A stretch of DNA of 64,000 bases from Nostocoides sp. Soil756 (lineage in GTDB: Bacteria; Actinomycetota; Actinomycetes; Actinomycetales; Dermatophilaceae). Location: NCBI RefSeq assembly GCF_001428065.1, contig NZ_LMSE01000001.1:309455-373454 (forward strand). The letters run 5' to 3'. Position 1 is the first letter of the stretch. Each line of letters opens with the position of its first letter. Made by a program: the position numbers and the translations under genes. Shown in pieces: positions 48,686 through 57,517 of the stretch. The notes under the pieces were generated by a model. That model had not been told where the DNA came from. It ran no database searches and saw only the letters and a list, made by a program, of their open reading frames with translations.

Positions 48686-49777
48686 TCAGGGCGCGGGCGT
48701 GATGACGTCGCGCACGAGCTGGTCGAGCTCCTCGTCGGCGGCGAGGAACTGGCGCAGCGTCTTGCGGGTCGCCCCGAAGGTGTCGAACTCCGCCGGCGAC
48801 ATCCCGTCGGGCTCGTAGGCGCGCCGGAAGTCCTCGATCCGCTCGAGCGAGGCGATGATCTCGGGCGCGACGGGCTCGTCGATCCGCGGCGTGGGCTCGA
48901 TCCCGGACTCCTGGAACCGCTGCTGCCAAGCGAAGGGCGGGGAGAGCACGAGGTCGCCCCCGACGAGCTCGGTCCACTGCAGCTGGTTGCGGTAGGCGGC
49001 GGCCAGCACGCGGGCGCGCAGCCCGCGCTCGCGGAACAGCGTGTAGGCGCGCTTGACGGCGGCGACGCCGGCCCACTCGAGGTGCGCGGGGTCGATGTCG
49101 AGGCCGTCGCGGGCCACGACCTCCTTGAGCCAGTCGTCGAGCCGGCCCACCATGATCGTGACGACCGGCCCGGTGCCGCTGACGTCGTGGCCTTCGGCCT
49201 CGCGGCGGCGCAGGCCGCGCTCGATGGCCTCCCCGGCGGCCAGCGCCTGGGGCACGGTGAAGGACACGGTGACGTTGATGTCGACGCCGCGGTAGGTCGC
49301 CTCCTCGATGGCCTCGATGCCGACCTCGGTGGCGGGGATCTTGACGATGATGTTCGGCGCCAGCGAGGCGAAGTGCTCGGCCTGGTCGGCGAGGGCGGTG
49401 GCCGAGCGGCGCAGGCGCGGGTCGGTCTGCATCGAGCACCGGCCGTTGCGGCCGCGGTGCTCGGCGAAGACGGGCTCGAGCAGGCGCGCCGCCTCGAGCG
49501 AGACCTCCTCGACGACGAGCCAGCCGATCTCGGACTCGGTCGCGGTGGGCCGCTCCGCCGCGATCTCGGCGATGCGGGCCTCCCAGCGCGCCTGGTCGCC
49601 GCGGATGGCGGCGAGGGCGATCACGGGGTTGCAGGTGGCACCGACGGCCCCCCATCCGATGGCCGTCGCCAGCTCGGTGGGATCGGCACTGTCGTTCCAC
49701 AGTGCCGTGGGGGTGGTCTCGGTCATCGTCCGCAGCGGCGTGCGCGCTCCGGACGTGGCCTCGGTTGCGCTCGCCAT
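48686..49777 (-). CDS. Transaldolase family protein
   Basis: 363 residues from the ATG with GGGAG upstream; an in-frame ATG at 49726 is the alternative. The TIM-barrel features are GATCNPVIALAAI, then NIIVKIPATEVGIEAIEEATYRGVDINVTVSFTV with Schiff-base Lys146, and a later Asp/Glu-rich block. It is longer than small transaldolases and close to transaldolase-like proteins found with actinobacterial inositol genes. It may shuttle dihydroxyacetone units from cyclitol breakdown. Its promoter region holds an IolR-type site (49802). Confidence 0.8.
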   Translation of the reverse strand: MASATEATSGARTPLRTMTETTPTALWNDSADPTELATAIGWGAVGATCNPVIALAAIRGDQARWEARIAEIAAERPTATESEIGWLVVEEVSLEAARLLEPVFAEHRGRNGRCSMQTDPRLRRSATALADQAEHFASLAPNIIVKIPATEVGIEAIEEATYRGVDINVTVSFTVPQALAAGEAIERGLRRREAEGHDVSGTGPVVTIMVGRLDDWLKEVVARDGLDIDPAHLEWAGVAAVKRAYTLFRERGLRARVLAAAYRNQLQWTELVGGDLVLSPPFAWQQRFQESGIEPTPRIDEPVAPEIIASLERIEDFRRAYEPDGMSPAEFDTFGATRKTLRQFLAADEELDQLVRDVITPAP

Positions 49778-49801
49778 GTCGTCTCCCTCGATGTGTCTAA
49801 A

Positions 49802-49820
49802 TGTCCTTACATATAGACTA
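49802..49820. promoter_or_regulatory. IolR-like site between divergent transaldolase and isomerase genes
   Basis: TGTCCTTACA (49802-49811) in a 97-base AT-rich divergent spacer, followed by the -10-like TAGACT (49815-49820) on the plus strand. It could control both genes. Confidence 0.65.
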
Positions 49821-49874
49821 ACCTACGAACGAGCGCCGGGAAAGAGCAGCCCGACCCGGACGAGGAGCACGCTG

Positions 49875-50696
49875 ATGACGGTGACGCAGGACCGCGGAGC
49901 CCACGGACCGTTCACCCTCGCGGTGTGCGCCGAGATGGTCTTCCGCGACCTCCCGGTCACGCAGCGGGTCCGGCGCCTGGTCGACCTCGACGTACAGGTC
50001 GAGATCTGGGACTGGACCGCCCACGACGTCGACGCCCTCGAGGCCCTGCGCGGGGAGGGTGCGGTGTACTCCTCGATGACGGGCTACGTCCGCGGCGGCC
50101 TCGTCGAGCCGAACGCCGTCGCCGAGCTGCTGGCCACGGCCGAGGAGTCCATCCCGGTCGCTCGGCGCCTCGGCATCCCCCGGCTCAACCTCCACGGCAC
50201 GGGGCTCGACGGGCGCGGGCTGCCGGTGGTGCCGGTCCACGAGGTCACGGGCGCCATGTGGCTCGCCGCGCGGGACACCCTCGCGCGCGTCGCCGAGCTC
50301 GGCGAGCGGCACGGGGTGCAGTTCGTCCTCGAGAACCTCAACCTCGCGGTGGACCACCCCGGGGTGCCGTTCGCCCGGGCCGCCGACACCCTGGCGCTGG
50401 TCTCGGCCGTCGACTCCCCGCACCTGCGGATGATGCTCGACCTCTACCACGCGCAGATCGGCGAGGGGAACCTGATCGAGCTCTGCCGCCAGGCGCTGCC
50501 CTGGATCGGCGAACTCCAGGTGGCCGACGTCCCCGGCCGGTGCGAGCCCGGCAGCGGCGAGATCGCCTACCCCGCGGTGGCGCGGGCGCTCGCGGAGATG
50601 GGGTACACCGGGACCGTCGGCATGGAGGCCTTCGCGAGCGGCGACTCGACCGCGGCCGTGGAGCGCTTCCGGGAGGCCTTCACCGTCACCGGCTGA
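49875..50696 (+). CDS. Hydroxypyruvate isomerase-like TIM-barrel protein
   Basis: 273 residues with GAGGAG seven bases before the ATG. The second half follows hydroxypyruvate isomerase closely: VLENLNLAVDHPGVPFARAADTLALV, RMMLDLYHAQIGEGNLIELC, IGELQVADVPGRCEPGSGEIAY and GMEAF hold the metal-binding Glu and Asp/His. Within an inositol cluster it may act on an inosose or a three-carbon product; IolI-type isomerase activity is an alternative. A separate inverted repeat and promoter follow before iolE. Confidence 0.75.
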   Translation: MTVTQDRGAHGPFTLAVCAEMVFRDLPVTQRVRRLVDLDVQVEIWDWTAHDVDALEALRGEGAVYSSMTGYVRGGLVEPNAVAELLATAEESIPVARRLGIPRLNLHGTGLDGRGLPVVPVHEVTGAMWLAARDTLARVAELGERHGVQFVLENLNLAVDHPGVPFARAADTLALVSAVDSPHLRMMLDLYHAQIGEGNLIELCRQALPWIGELQVADVPGRCEPGSGEIAYPAVARALAEMGYTGTVGMEAFASGDSTAAVERFREAFTVTG

Positions 50697-50717
50697 GACG
50701 GAGGCCGCGTCGAGGAA

Positions 50718-50757
50718 ACAGGTCCTTATGTCCCCTTGTGCGGACATAAGGACCTGT
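50718..50757. promoter_or_regulatory. 16-bp perfect inverted repeat upstream of iolE, probable operator
   Basis: Arms 50718-50733 and 50742-50757 pair perfectly around 8 bases. Each arm carries a GGTCCTTATGTCC-type sequence close to the IolR decamer. TTGTGC (50736-50741), 18 bases and CATTCT (50760-50765) could be the promoter. It may also act as a terminator for the preceding gene, but no T-run follows. Confidence 0.55.
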
Positions 50758-50801
50758 GTCATTCTCGTTGGACCGTTCCAGCAGACATCGGAGTCACACC
50801 C

Positions 50802-51704
50802 ATGGCCTTTCTCGACCGCATTGCCTCGGCCCCCATCTCCTGGGGAATCTGTGAGGTCCCCGGCTGGGGGCAGATGCTCCCCACCGAGCGGGTGCTCACC
50901 GAGATGACGGACCTGGGGATCACCGCGACGGAGTACGGCGCTCCCGGCTTCCTGCCGACCGACCCCGACGACATCCGCTCGGTCCTCGGCGGGCACGGGA
51001 TGTCGCTGCTCGGCGGGTTCACCCCCCTCGTGCTGCACGACCCCGCGCGCCGCGAGACCGAGCTCGCCCGGGTCCGTGAGGTCGCCGCGCTGTTCAGCCG
51101 CGCCGGCGCCTCGACCTTCGTGTCGTGCCCGGTCATGGACGACGACTGGTCGGTGCCCCGCCCCCTCGACCGCGACGAGCACCGGCAGCTGGTGCGGATG
51201 CTGGGCGAGGTCGACGCCATCTGTGCCGACGCCGGCCTGCGCCAGGTGCTGCACCCCCACCTCCAGACCGTCGTCGAGACCTCGACCGACGTCCACCGCG
51301 TCCTCGACGACTGCGACGTCGCCTGGTGTCTCGACACCGGCCACCTCGCCATCGGAGGGACCGACCCCGTGGAGTTCGCTCGGCAGGCGGCCGACCGGGT
51401 CGGCCACGTGCACCTCAAGGACGTGCGGATGGACCTCGTGCCGCGGATGCTCGACCGCTCCACCTCGATCATGGAGGGCGTCCAGGAGGGCCTCTTCCCG
51501 CCCCTCGGCCAGGGCGACCTCGCCCTCGCCGACGTCGTCGTCACCCTCGAGCGCGCCGGCTACCAGGGCTGGTACGTCATCGAGCAGGACACCGCGATCA
51601 CCACCGGCCTCCCACCGGAGGGACAGGGCCCGGTGGACGACGTCCGGGACTCGATGCGCTACCTGCGCGAGGTCGTCGCGCCCCTGGTGGAGCAGAGCGC
51701 GTGA
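50802..51704 (+). CDS. iolE: Inosose dehydratase/isomerase-like protein (IolE family)
   Basis: 300 residues with GGAG upstream of the ATG. It is an AP-endonuclease-2-type TIM barrel beginning RIASAPISWGICEVPGWGQML, a form common in actinobacterial inositol clusters. Metal-site blocks are LHPHLQTVVET, VAWCLDTGHLAIGGTDP, VGHVHLKDV and YVIEQDT. It would dehydrate 2-keto-myo-inositol to the trihydroxycyclohexane dione. No other IolE candidate is in the window. It is the first gene of the second operon and overlaps iolC2. Confidence 0.8.
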   Translation: MAFLDRIASAPISWGICEVPGWGQMLPTERVLTEMTDLGITATEYGAPGFLPTDPDDIRSVLGGHGMSLLGGFTPLVLHDPARRETELARVREVAALFSRAGASTFVSCPVMDDDWSVPRPLDRDEHRQLVRMLGEVDAICADAGLRQVLHPHLQTVVETSTDVHRVLDDCDVAWCLDTGHLAIGGTDPVEFARQAADRVGHVHLKDVRMDLVPRMLDRSTSIMEGVQEGLFPPLGQGDLALADVVVTLERAGYQGWYVIEQDTAITTGLPPEGQGPVDDVRDSMRYLREVVAPLVEQSA

Positions 51705-52687
51705 CCGAGCCGCTGGATCTGCTGACCCTCGGGCGGATCAGCGTCGACCTCTACGCGCAGGAGGCGGGGGCGACCTTCCTCGAGCCACAGACCTTCGTGA
51801 AGTCGATCGGCGGCAGCCCGACCAACGTCGCCGTCGCGGGCGCGCGGCTGGGCCTGCGGGCGGCGGTCGTCACCGCGGTCGGCACCGACCCGCTCGGTGA
51901 GTACGCGACCGCCAAGCTCGCCGCCCTCGGGGTCCAGACGCGGTTCGTCGGCCGGGAGACCGGCGGGCGCACCCCCGTGGTCCTGGTGGCCCTCGCGGAC
52001 CCGGCCGAGCCGACCATCACGTTCCTGCGGGCCCCCGACGCGCCCGACACGGCGATCGGGCCCGACGCGGTCGACGACGCCACCCTGGCCGCCGCGCGCG
52101 TCCTGTGGATGAGCGGCAGCGCGCTGGCGACCGGGGCCACGGCCGCCACCGCGGTCCGCTGGATGGAGGGCCGGGCCGGGACGCCGCACACGGTCCTCGA
52201 CCTGGACCTGCGCCCGGACCTGTGGGCCGACCCGTCGGAGGCGACCGCCGCCGCCCAACGAGCGATCGCGCACAGCAGCGTGGTCATCGGCAACCGGGCC
52301 GAGTGTGCGATGGCCGTGGGCGCGAGCGACCCGCACCAGGCGGCCGACGCGCTGCTGGCGCGGGGCGTCGCCATCGCCGTCGTCAAGATGGGCGCCGACG
52401 GCGTCCTCCTGGCGTCCGCCGACGAGCGGGTCGTCGTGCCGCCGATCCGGGTGACCGTGCGGTGCGGGTCCGGGGCGGGTGACGCCTTCGGCGGCGCCCT
52501 CGCGACCGGCCTGGTCCACGGCTGGTCGCTGTCGCGGATCGGTGAGCTCGCCAACGCCGCGGGCGCCCTCGTCACCTCGCGCCTCACCTGCGCCGACGCG
52601 ATGCCCACCTTGCCCGAGCTCGAGGCCTTCGAGGCCGGCGCGGCGAGCGCGGCGGCCGTCCTCGAGCAGGCCCCCGGCCATGCCTGA
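51701..52687 (+). CDS. iolC: 5-dehydro-2-deoxygluconokinase (IolC), copy 2
   Basis: 328 residues from a GTG overlapping the iolE stop. PfkB family: SIGGSPTNVAVAGARLG and GSGAGDAFGGALATGLVHG with catalytic Asp261. It has the same length as copy 1 but clearly diverged sequence (RFVGRETGGRTPVVLVALADP versus a different loop in copy 1). The two kinases may serve different cyclitol branches or growth conditions. It overlaps the next gene by eight bases. Confidence 0.88.
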   Translation: MTEPLDLLTLGRISVDLYAQEAGATFLEPQTFVKSIGGSPTNVAVAGARLGLRAAVVTAVGTDPLGEYATAKLAALGVQTRFVGRETGGRTPVVLVALADPAEPTITFLRAPDAPDTAIGPDAVDDATLAAARVLWMSGSALATGATAATAVRWMEGRAGTPHTVLDLDLRPDLWADPSEATAAAQRAIAHSSVVIGNRAECAMAVGASDPHQAADALLARGVAIAVVKMGADGVLLASADERVVVPPIRVTVRCGSGAGDAFGGALATGLVHGWSLSRIGELANAAGALVTSRLTCADAMPTLPELEAFEAGAASAAAVLEQAPGHA

Positions 52688-53615
52688 GCACGGGGTGACG
52701 CTGAGCGACCAGGACTACCAGGCGCTCACCGAGGCGCGGATCCGCGACCCCCGCAGCCTGCCGAGGGCGCTGGCGGGTCGCCGGCGCCGCCCCCTCGTGG
52801 GCGACGACGGGCGGATGCTCCTCCTCGCCGCCGACCACACCTCGCGCGGCAAGCTGACGATCGGGGCCGACCCGATGGCCGCGGCCGACCGTCGCTCCCT
52901 CCTGGAGCGCCTCCTCACCGGGCTCGCCGACCCCCGGGTCGACGGCGTGCTCGGCAGCGCCGACGTCCTCGAGGAGCTCGCCCTGCTCGGGGCGCTCGAC
53001 GGCCGGCTCGCCGTGGGCACGATGAACCGCGGCGGCATCGCCGGTGCCCACTGGGAGATGGACGACCGGCTCACCGCCTACGACGTCGAGCACGTCATGT
53101 CGCTCGGGCTCGACGGCGGCAAGACCCTGCTGCGGGTCGAGCCGACCGACCCCGGGGTGCCGCGCACCCTCGAGACCGTCGCCCGGATCACGACGGCCCT
53201 CGCCGACGCAGGCGTCATGTCCCTCGTCGAACCGCTGCCGTACCGGCGACGCGACGACGGCCGGCTCGAGCTCGACCCGAGCGAGGACGCGTTGGTGCGG
53301 ATGGCCGCCATCGCCAGCGGCCTCGGGTCCTCCTCGGCCTACACCTGGCTCAAGCTCCCGGCGACCGCCGACCCGGCCCGTGTCGCGGCCGCCACGACCT
53401 GCCCCGTCCTCCTGCTCGGCGGCGACGTCGGCCGCGAGCACGAGCGGGTCTTCAGCGCCTGGGAACGGGCGCTGGCCGTCCCGAACATCCGAGGCCTCGT
53501 CCCCGGACGAGCACTGCTCTACCCCGAGGTCCTGAGTGTGGGCGACGCCGTCGCCCGAGCCGGTGCCCTCGTCCACCCCACGTCCGCACCGTCCCCCGAG
53601 GAGCCCCTCCCGTGA
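52680..53615 (+). CDS. Cgl0159-family TIM-barrel protein, possible IolJ-type aldolase, copy 2
   Basis: 311 residues. It is a paralogue of the protein at 41763, with the same blocks: LLLAADHTSRGKLTIG, VDGVLGSADVLEELALLGALDG, VGTMNRGGIAG, SSSAYTWLKLPATAD (candidate Schiff-base Lys225) and IRGLVPGRALLYP. It sits between iolC2 and iolB, as copy 1 sits after iolC1. The conserved pairing with iolC supports an aldolase role on the kinase product. Confidence 0.75.
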   Translation: MPEHGVTLSDQDYQALTEARIRDPRSLPRALAGRRRRPLVGDDGRMLLLAADHTSRGKLTIGADPMAAADRRSLLERLLTGLADPRVDGVLGSADVLEELALLGALDGRLAVGTMNRGGIAGAHWEMDDRLTAYDVEHVMSLGLDGGKTLLRVEPTDPGVPRTLETVARITTALADAGVMSLVEPLPYRRRDDGRLELDPSEDALVRMAAIASGLGSSSAYTWLKLPATADPARVAAATTCPVLLLGGDVGREHERVFSAWERALAVPNIRGLVPGRALLYPEVLSVGDAVARAGALVHPTSAPSPEEPLP

Positions 53616-54499
53616 GCAACCACCATCGCACCGGCACCCTGGCCGGCCCCGACACCCTCGTCACCGTGACGCCCGAACAGGCCGGCTGGGCCTACAGCGG
53701 CCTCGAGGTCTTCGACCTCGCCGCCGGGCCCGCGGTGCGCACGCTCGAGGGCGTCGAGGGCGTCCTGGTGCCGCTGTCCGCCACCGACCTGCGCGTCACG
53801 GTCGACGGTGAGACCCACACCCTGCGGGGGCGCACGGGCGTCTTCGCGTCCGTCTCGGACTGGATGTACCTGCCGCTCGGCTCCGCGGTCGAGGTCGTCG
53901 CGGCCGCCGGTGAGGTCGCGCTGTGCACGGCCCGCGCCACCGAGCGCTTCCCGCTGCGCGTCACGGCCGCCGAGGACGTGCCGGTGGAGGTCCGCGGCGG
54001 CGGACGCGCCACCCGCCAGGTGACCAACATCGCGACGCCCGGCTCCTTCGACGGCGCCCACAAGATCAACGTGTGCGAGGTGCTCACCCCCGGCGGCAAC
54101 GTGTCGTCGTGGCCCCCGCACCGGCACGACGGCATCGGCGACTGTGCGCCGACCAACGAGGAGATCTACTACTTCCGGATGGGCCGCCTCGACGCCCCCC
54201 ACGGCCACCCCCACGGCCAGGGCCTCTTCCGCGTGTACACCGTCGACGGGTCCTCCGACGAGACGGTCACCGTGCTCGACGGTGACGTGTACCTGGTCCC
54301 CCAGGGCTACCACGGCCCCTCGACGGCCCAGCCGGAGTACCCGATGTACTTCCTCAACGTGCTCGCCGGGCCGGCCGAGGACCGCACCATGGCGTTCTGC
54401 GACGACCCCGACCATCACTGGATCCGTGAGACCTGGGACGAGCAGGGCCAGGACCCGCGCCTCCCGATGACCTCCGCCACGGGGCCGGTGGCCCGATGA
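53612..54499 (+). CDS. iolB: 5-deoxy-glucuronate isomerase
   Basis: 295 residues from a GTG overlapping the previous gene. It is a bicupin enzyme converting 5-deoxy-glucuronate to 5-dehydro-2-deoxygluconate. The metal-binding block VSSWPPHRHDGIGDCAPTNEEIYYF is present, as are VYLVPQGYHGPSTAQPEYPMYFLNVLAGP and the ending DPDHHWIRETW, all typical of IolB. It overlaps the Gfo/Idh gene (ATGA). Confidence 0.95.
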   Translation: MSNHHRTGTLAGPDTLVTVTPEQAGWAYSGLEVFDLAAGPAVRTLEGVEGVLVPLSATDLRVTVDGETHTLRGRTGVFASVSDWMYLPLGSAVEVVAAAGEVALCTARATERFPLRVTAAEDVPVEVRGGGRATRQVTNIATPGSFDGAHKINVCEVLTPGGNVSSWPPHRHDGIGDCAPTNEEIYYFRMGRLDAPHGHPHGQGLFRVYTVDGSSDETVTVLDGDVYLVPQGYHGPSTAQPEYPMYFLNVLAGPAEDRTMAFCDDPDHHWIRETWDEQGQDPRLPMTSATGPVAR

Positions 54500-55671
54500 A
54501 GGCCCGCATCGGCATCGCCGTCCTCGGTCTCGGCTGGATGGGCCAGGCCCACTCCCGCTCGGCCCGCCGCATCCCCGGCCACTTCCCGCAGCGGTCCTTC
54601 GACCCGCACCTCGTGGTGTGCGCCGACCCGGTCGCCGACCGGCGCCGACAGGCGGTCGAGGACTTCGGGTTCGAGCGGGCCGTCGAGGACTGGCACGAGG
54701 CCGTCACCGCGCCCGACGTGGATGCGGTGTGGGTCACCGCGCCCAACATGCTCCACCTGCCGATGATCGAGGCCGCCACGGCCGCCGGTAAGGCGGTCTT
54801 CAGCGAGAAGCCGATCGGTGGCAAGCCCGAGCACGCCGTGGCGGCCCTGCGCCACGCGCAGGCCGCGGGCGTGGCCACCGGGGTCGGCTACTGCTACCTC
54901 TGGTCGCCGCTGGTGCTGCACGCCCGCGAGCTCATCGCCAGCGGTGCCCTCGGCGAGGTCACGCACTACCGCGGGCGCTTCCTCTCGATGTACGGCAGCG
55001 ACCCGCTGGGCCTGCTGACCTGGCGCTTCTTCCTCGACCAGGCGGGCTACGGGGTCACCAGCGACATCCTCAGCCACTCGGTGGCGATGGCGCAGTTCCT
55101 CGTCGGGCCGATCACCGAGGTCGTCGGCATGGCCAACACGACGATCCCCCGGCGCCCGCTCCCCACCGGCGCCGCCAGCCACTACGGCACGGGGAGCCCG
55201 CAGGACCCGACCGGGGAGGTCGAGAACGAGGACTTCGCCTCGATGCTCTGTCGGTTCCAGGCCGGGGCCACCGGGACGTTCGAGGCCAGCCGCACCGTGG
55301 TGGGCCCCGAGAGCCAGAACGCCTTCGAGATCTACGGGACCAAGGGCTCGCTGATCTGGAACCATGAGCGGATCAACGAGCTGCAGTACTACTCGGTCAC
55401 CGACTCCCCGGACTCGGGGTACACGACGATCTTCGGCGGTGAGCGCTTCCCGTACCACGGCGCGTTCGTGCCAGGGCAGGCGAACAGCATCGGCTTCGAG
55501 GACCTCATCACCATCCAGGACTTCGCGTTCCTCGAGGCCCTGGCCACCGGCGGCACCTTCAGCCCGGGGTTCGCCGAGGCCGTCGACGTCGTCAGCGTGC
55601 AGCAGGCCCTCATCGACTCGTGGGAGTCGCGGGGCTGGCAGCAGGTGCAGGACCTGAAGGAGACCCGATGA
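54496..55671 (+). CDS. Gfo/Idh/MocA dehydrogenase, cyclitol-specific
   Basis: 391 residues, longer than the other dehydrogenases here. Rossmann GLGWMGQAHSRSA, EKP in FSEKPIGGKPEHAV, substrate domain YRGRFLSMYGSDPLGLLTWRF, with GYGVTSDILSHSVAMAQ supplying the catalytic Asp/His. It lies between iolB and iolD, so it is probably an inositol (scyllo or other isomer) dehydrogenase. Exact substrate unknown. It overlaps iolD. Confidence 0.8.
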   Translation: MKARIGIAVLGLGWMGQAHSRSARRIPGHFPQRSFDPHLVVCADPVADRRRQAVEDFGFERAVEDWHEAVTAPDVDAVWVTAPNMLHLPMIEAATAAGKAVFSEKPIGGKPEHAVAALRHAQAAGVATGVGYCYLWSPLVLHARELIASGALGEVTHYRGRFLSMYGSDPLGLLTWRFFLDQAGYGVTSDILSHSVAMAQFLVGPITEVVGMANTTIPRRPLPTGAASHYGTGSPQDPTGEVENEDFASMLCRFQAGATGTFEASRTVVGPESQNAFEIYGTKGSLIWNHERINELQYYSVTDSPDSGYTTIFGGERFPYHGAFVPGQANSIGFEDLITIQDFAFLEALATGGTFSPGFAEAVDVVSVQQALIDSWESRGWQQVQDLKETR

Positions 55672-57512
55672 GCACCGTCCGCATCACCACCGCCGAGGCG
55701 CTGGTCCGCTATCTCGTCGCGCAGCGCACCGAGGTCGACGGCCAGGAGGTCCCCCTCTACCCGGGCGTCTTCGCGATCTTCGGCCACGGCAACGTCACGA
55801 GCCTGGGCCACGCGCTCGAGCAGCACCGCGACGAGATCCCCGTCTGGCGCGGCCAGACCGAGGAGGGCATGGGGCTCGCGGCGGTCGCGTTCGGCAAGGC
55901 GACCCGCCGCCGGCAGGTCATGGTGGCCACGAGCTCGATCGGCCCCGGTGCCACGAACATGGTCACCGCCGCCGGGGTCGCGATGTCGAACCGCATCCCC
56001 GCGCTCTTCATCTCCGGCGACGCCTTCGCCTCCCGCCTGCCCGACCCGGTGCTCCAGCAGGTCGAGCACTTCGGCGACCCGACGACGACGGTCAACGACG
56101 CCTTCCGGCCCGTGGTCCGCTACTGGGACCGGATCACCCACCCGGCCCAGCTGCTGGCCTCCCTGCCGCAGGTCACGAGGACCCTGCTCGACCCGGCCGA
56201 CTGCGGCCCCGTGTTCCTCGGCCTGCCCCAGGACGTGGCCGCCACCGCGTACGACTACCCGGAGGCCTTCTTCGAGCCGGTGGTGCACAGCGTGCCCCGG
56301 CCGCGGGCGGCCACCGCCGAGCTCGCCGCCGCGGCCCGGGTGCTCGCCGCGGCCGAGCGGCCGGTCATCATCGCGGGGGGCGGGGTCCACTACTCGCTCG
56401 CCGAGGCCGAGCTGGCCGAGTTCGCCACCCGCCACGGCATCCCGGTCGTCGAGACGGTCGCCGGCAAGTCCTGCCTCGTGAGCGACCACCCGCGCTACAC
56501 CGGCCCGCTCGGGGTCACCGGCGCGGACGAGGCCAACGAGGCCGCCGCCCGGGCCGACGTCGTGCTCGCGGTCGGCACCCGGCTCAACGACTTCAACACC
56601 GGCTCCTGGACGCTCTTCCCCGAGAGCGCCACGCTGATCGGTCTCAACACGGCGCGGTTCGACGCGACCAAGCACCGTTCGGTGCCGGTCGTCGGCGACG
56701 CGCGCGAGAGCCTCGTCGAGCTGTCCGGGCTCCTGGGCGACTGGGTCGCCCCCGAGGAGTGGACGAACGTGGGGGTGACCCTGCGCGAGCGGCTCGGGAC
56801 CTTCATCGCCGGTCGGACCGCCGACGACGGTGCGCTGCCGCTCAGCTACGCGCAGGTCGTCGGTGCGCTGCACCGCTCGGCCACGCCGCAGGACTACGTG
56901 ATGACCGCGGCCGGGGGCCTGCCCGGTGAGCTCAACATCAACTGGCTCAGCAAGGGCATCGCGACCTTCGACTGCGAGTACGGGTTCTCGTGCATGGGCT
57001 ACGAGACCGCCGGGGCCTGGGGTGCCGCGTTCGCGCGCACCGAGGGCGAGGTGCTCTGCCTCGTCGGCGACGGGTCCTACCTCATGCTCAACAGCGAGAT
57101 CTACTCCTCGGTGCTCTCGGGCAAGAAGTTCATCCTGCTGGTCTGCGACAACGCGGGGTTCGCCGTCATCGAGCGGCTCCAGCGCAACCAGGGCGGCAAC
57201 TCGTACAACAACATGCTGCGGGATGCGCGCGGGCCGCACAGCGACGTGCGGGTCGACTTCGTCGCGCACGCCGCGTCCCTGGGCGCCCACGCCACCCGCG
57301 CCTCGACGATCGGCGAGCTCGAGGCCGCGATCGAGACCGCGCGCGGGCACGACCGCACCAGCGTCATCGTCGTCGACGTCCGCGAGGCGGACTGGACCGA
57401 GGGGAACCTCTTCTGGGAGGTCGGGGTCCCCGAGGTCAGCGAGCTGGCGTCGGTCCGCGACGCCCGGGCGGCGTACGAGGCGGGCGTGGCGAACCAGCGC
57501 CGCGGCACCTGA
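55668..57512 (+). CDS. iolD: 3D-(3,5/4)-trihydroxycyclohexane-1,2-dione hydrolase
   Basis: 614 residues. It is a ThDP-dependent enzyme that opens the cyclohexane ring to 5-deoxy-glucuronate. The catalytic Glu lies in GQTEEGMGLAAVAF; the ThDP/Mg motif is GDGSYLMLNSEIYSS. The central FAD-like domain is degenerate, as in the family. GAAGGAG lies before the ATG. The sequence is full length and the enzyme is diagnostic of inositol catabolism. Confidence 0.97.
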   Translation: MSTVRITTAEALVRYLVAQRTEVDGQEVPLYPGVFAIFGHGNVTSLGHALEQHRDEIPVWRGQTEEGMGLAAVAFGKATRRRQVMVATSSIGPGATNMVTAAGVAMSNRIPALFISGDAFASRLPDPVLQQVEHFGDPTTTVNDAFRPVVRYWDRITHPAQLLASLPQVTRTLLDPADCGPVFLGLPQDVAATAYDYPEAFFEPVVHSVPRPRAATAELAAAARVLAAAERPVIIAGGGVHYSLAEAELAEFATRHGIPVVETVAGKSCLVSDHPRYTGPLGVTGADEANEAAARADVVLAVGTRLNDFNTGSWTLFPESATLIGLNTARFDATKHRSVPVVGDARESLVELSGLLGDWVAPEEWTNVGVTLRERLGTFIAGRTADDGALPLSYAQVVGALHRSATPQDYVMTAAGGLPGELNINWLSKGIATFDCEYGFSCMGYETAGAWGAAFARTEGEVLCLVGDGSYLMLNSEIYSSVLSGKKFILLVCDNAGFAVIERLQRNQGGNSYNNMLRDARGPHSDVRVDFVAHAASLGAHATRASTIGELEAAIETARGHDRTSVIVVDVREADWTEGNLFWEVGVPEVSELASVRDARAAYEAGVANQRRGT

Positions 57513-57517
57513 CGCCG

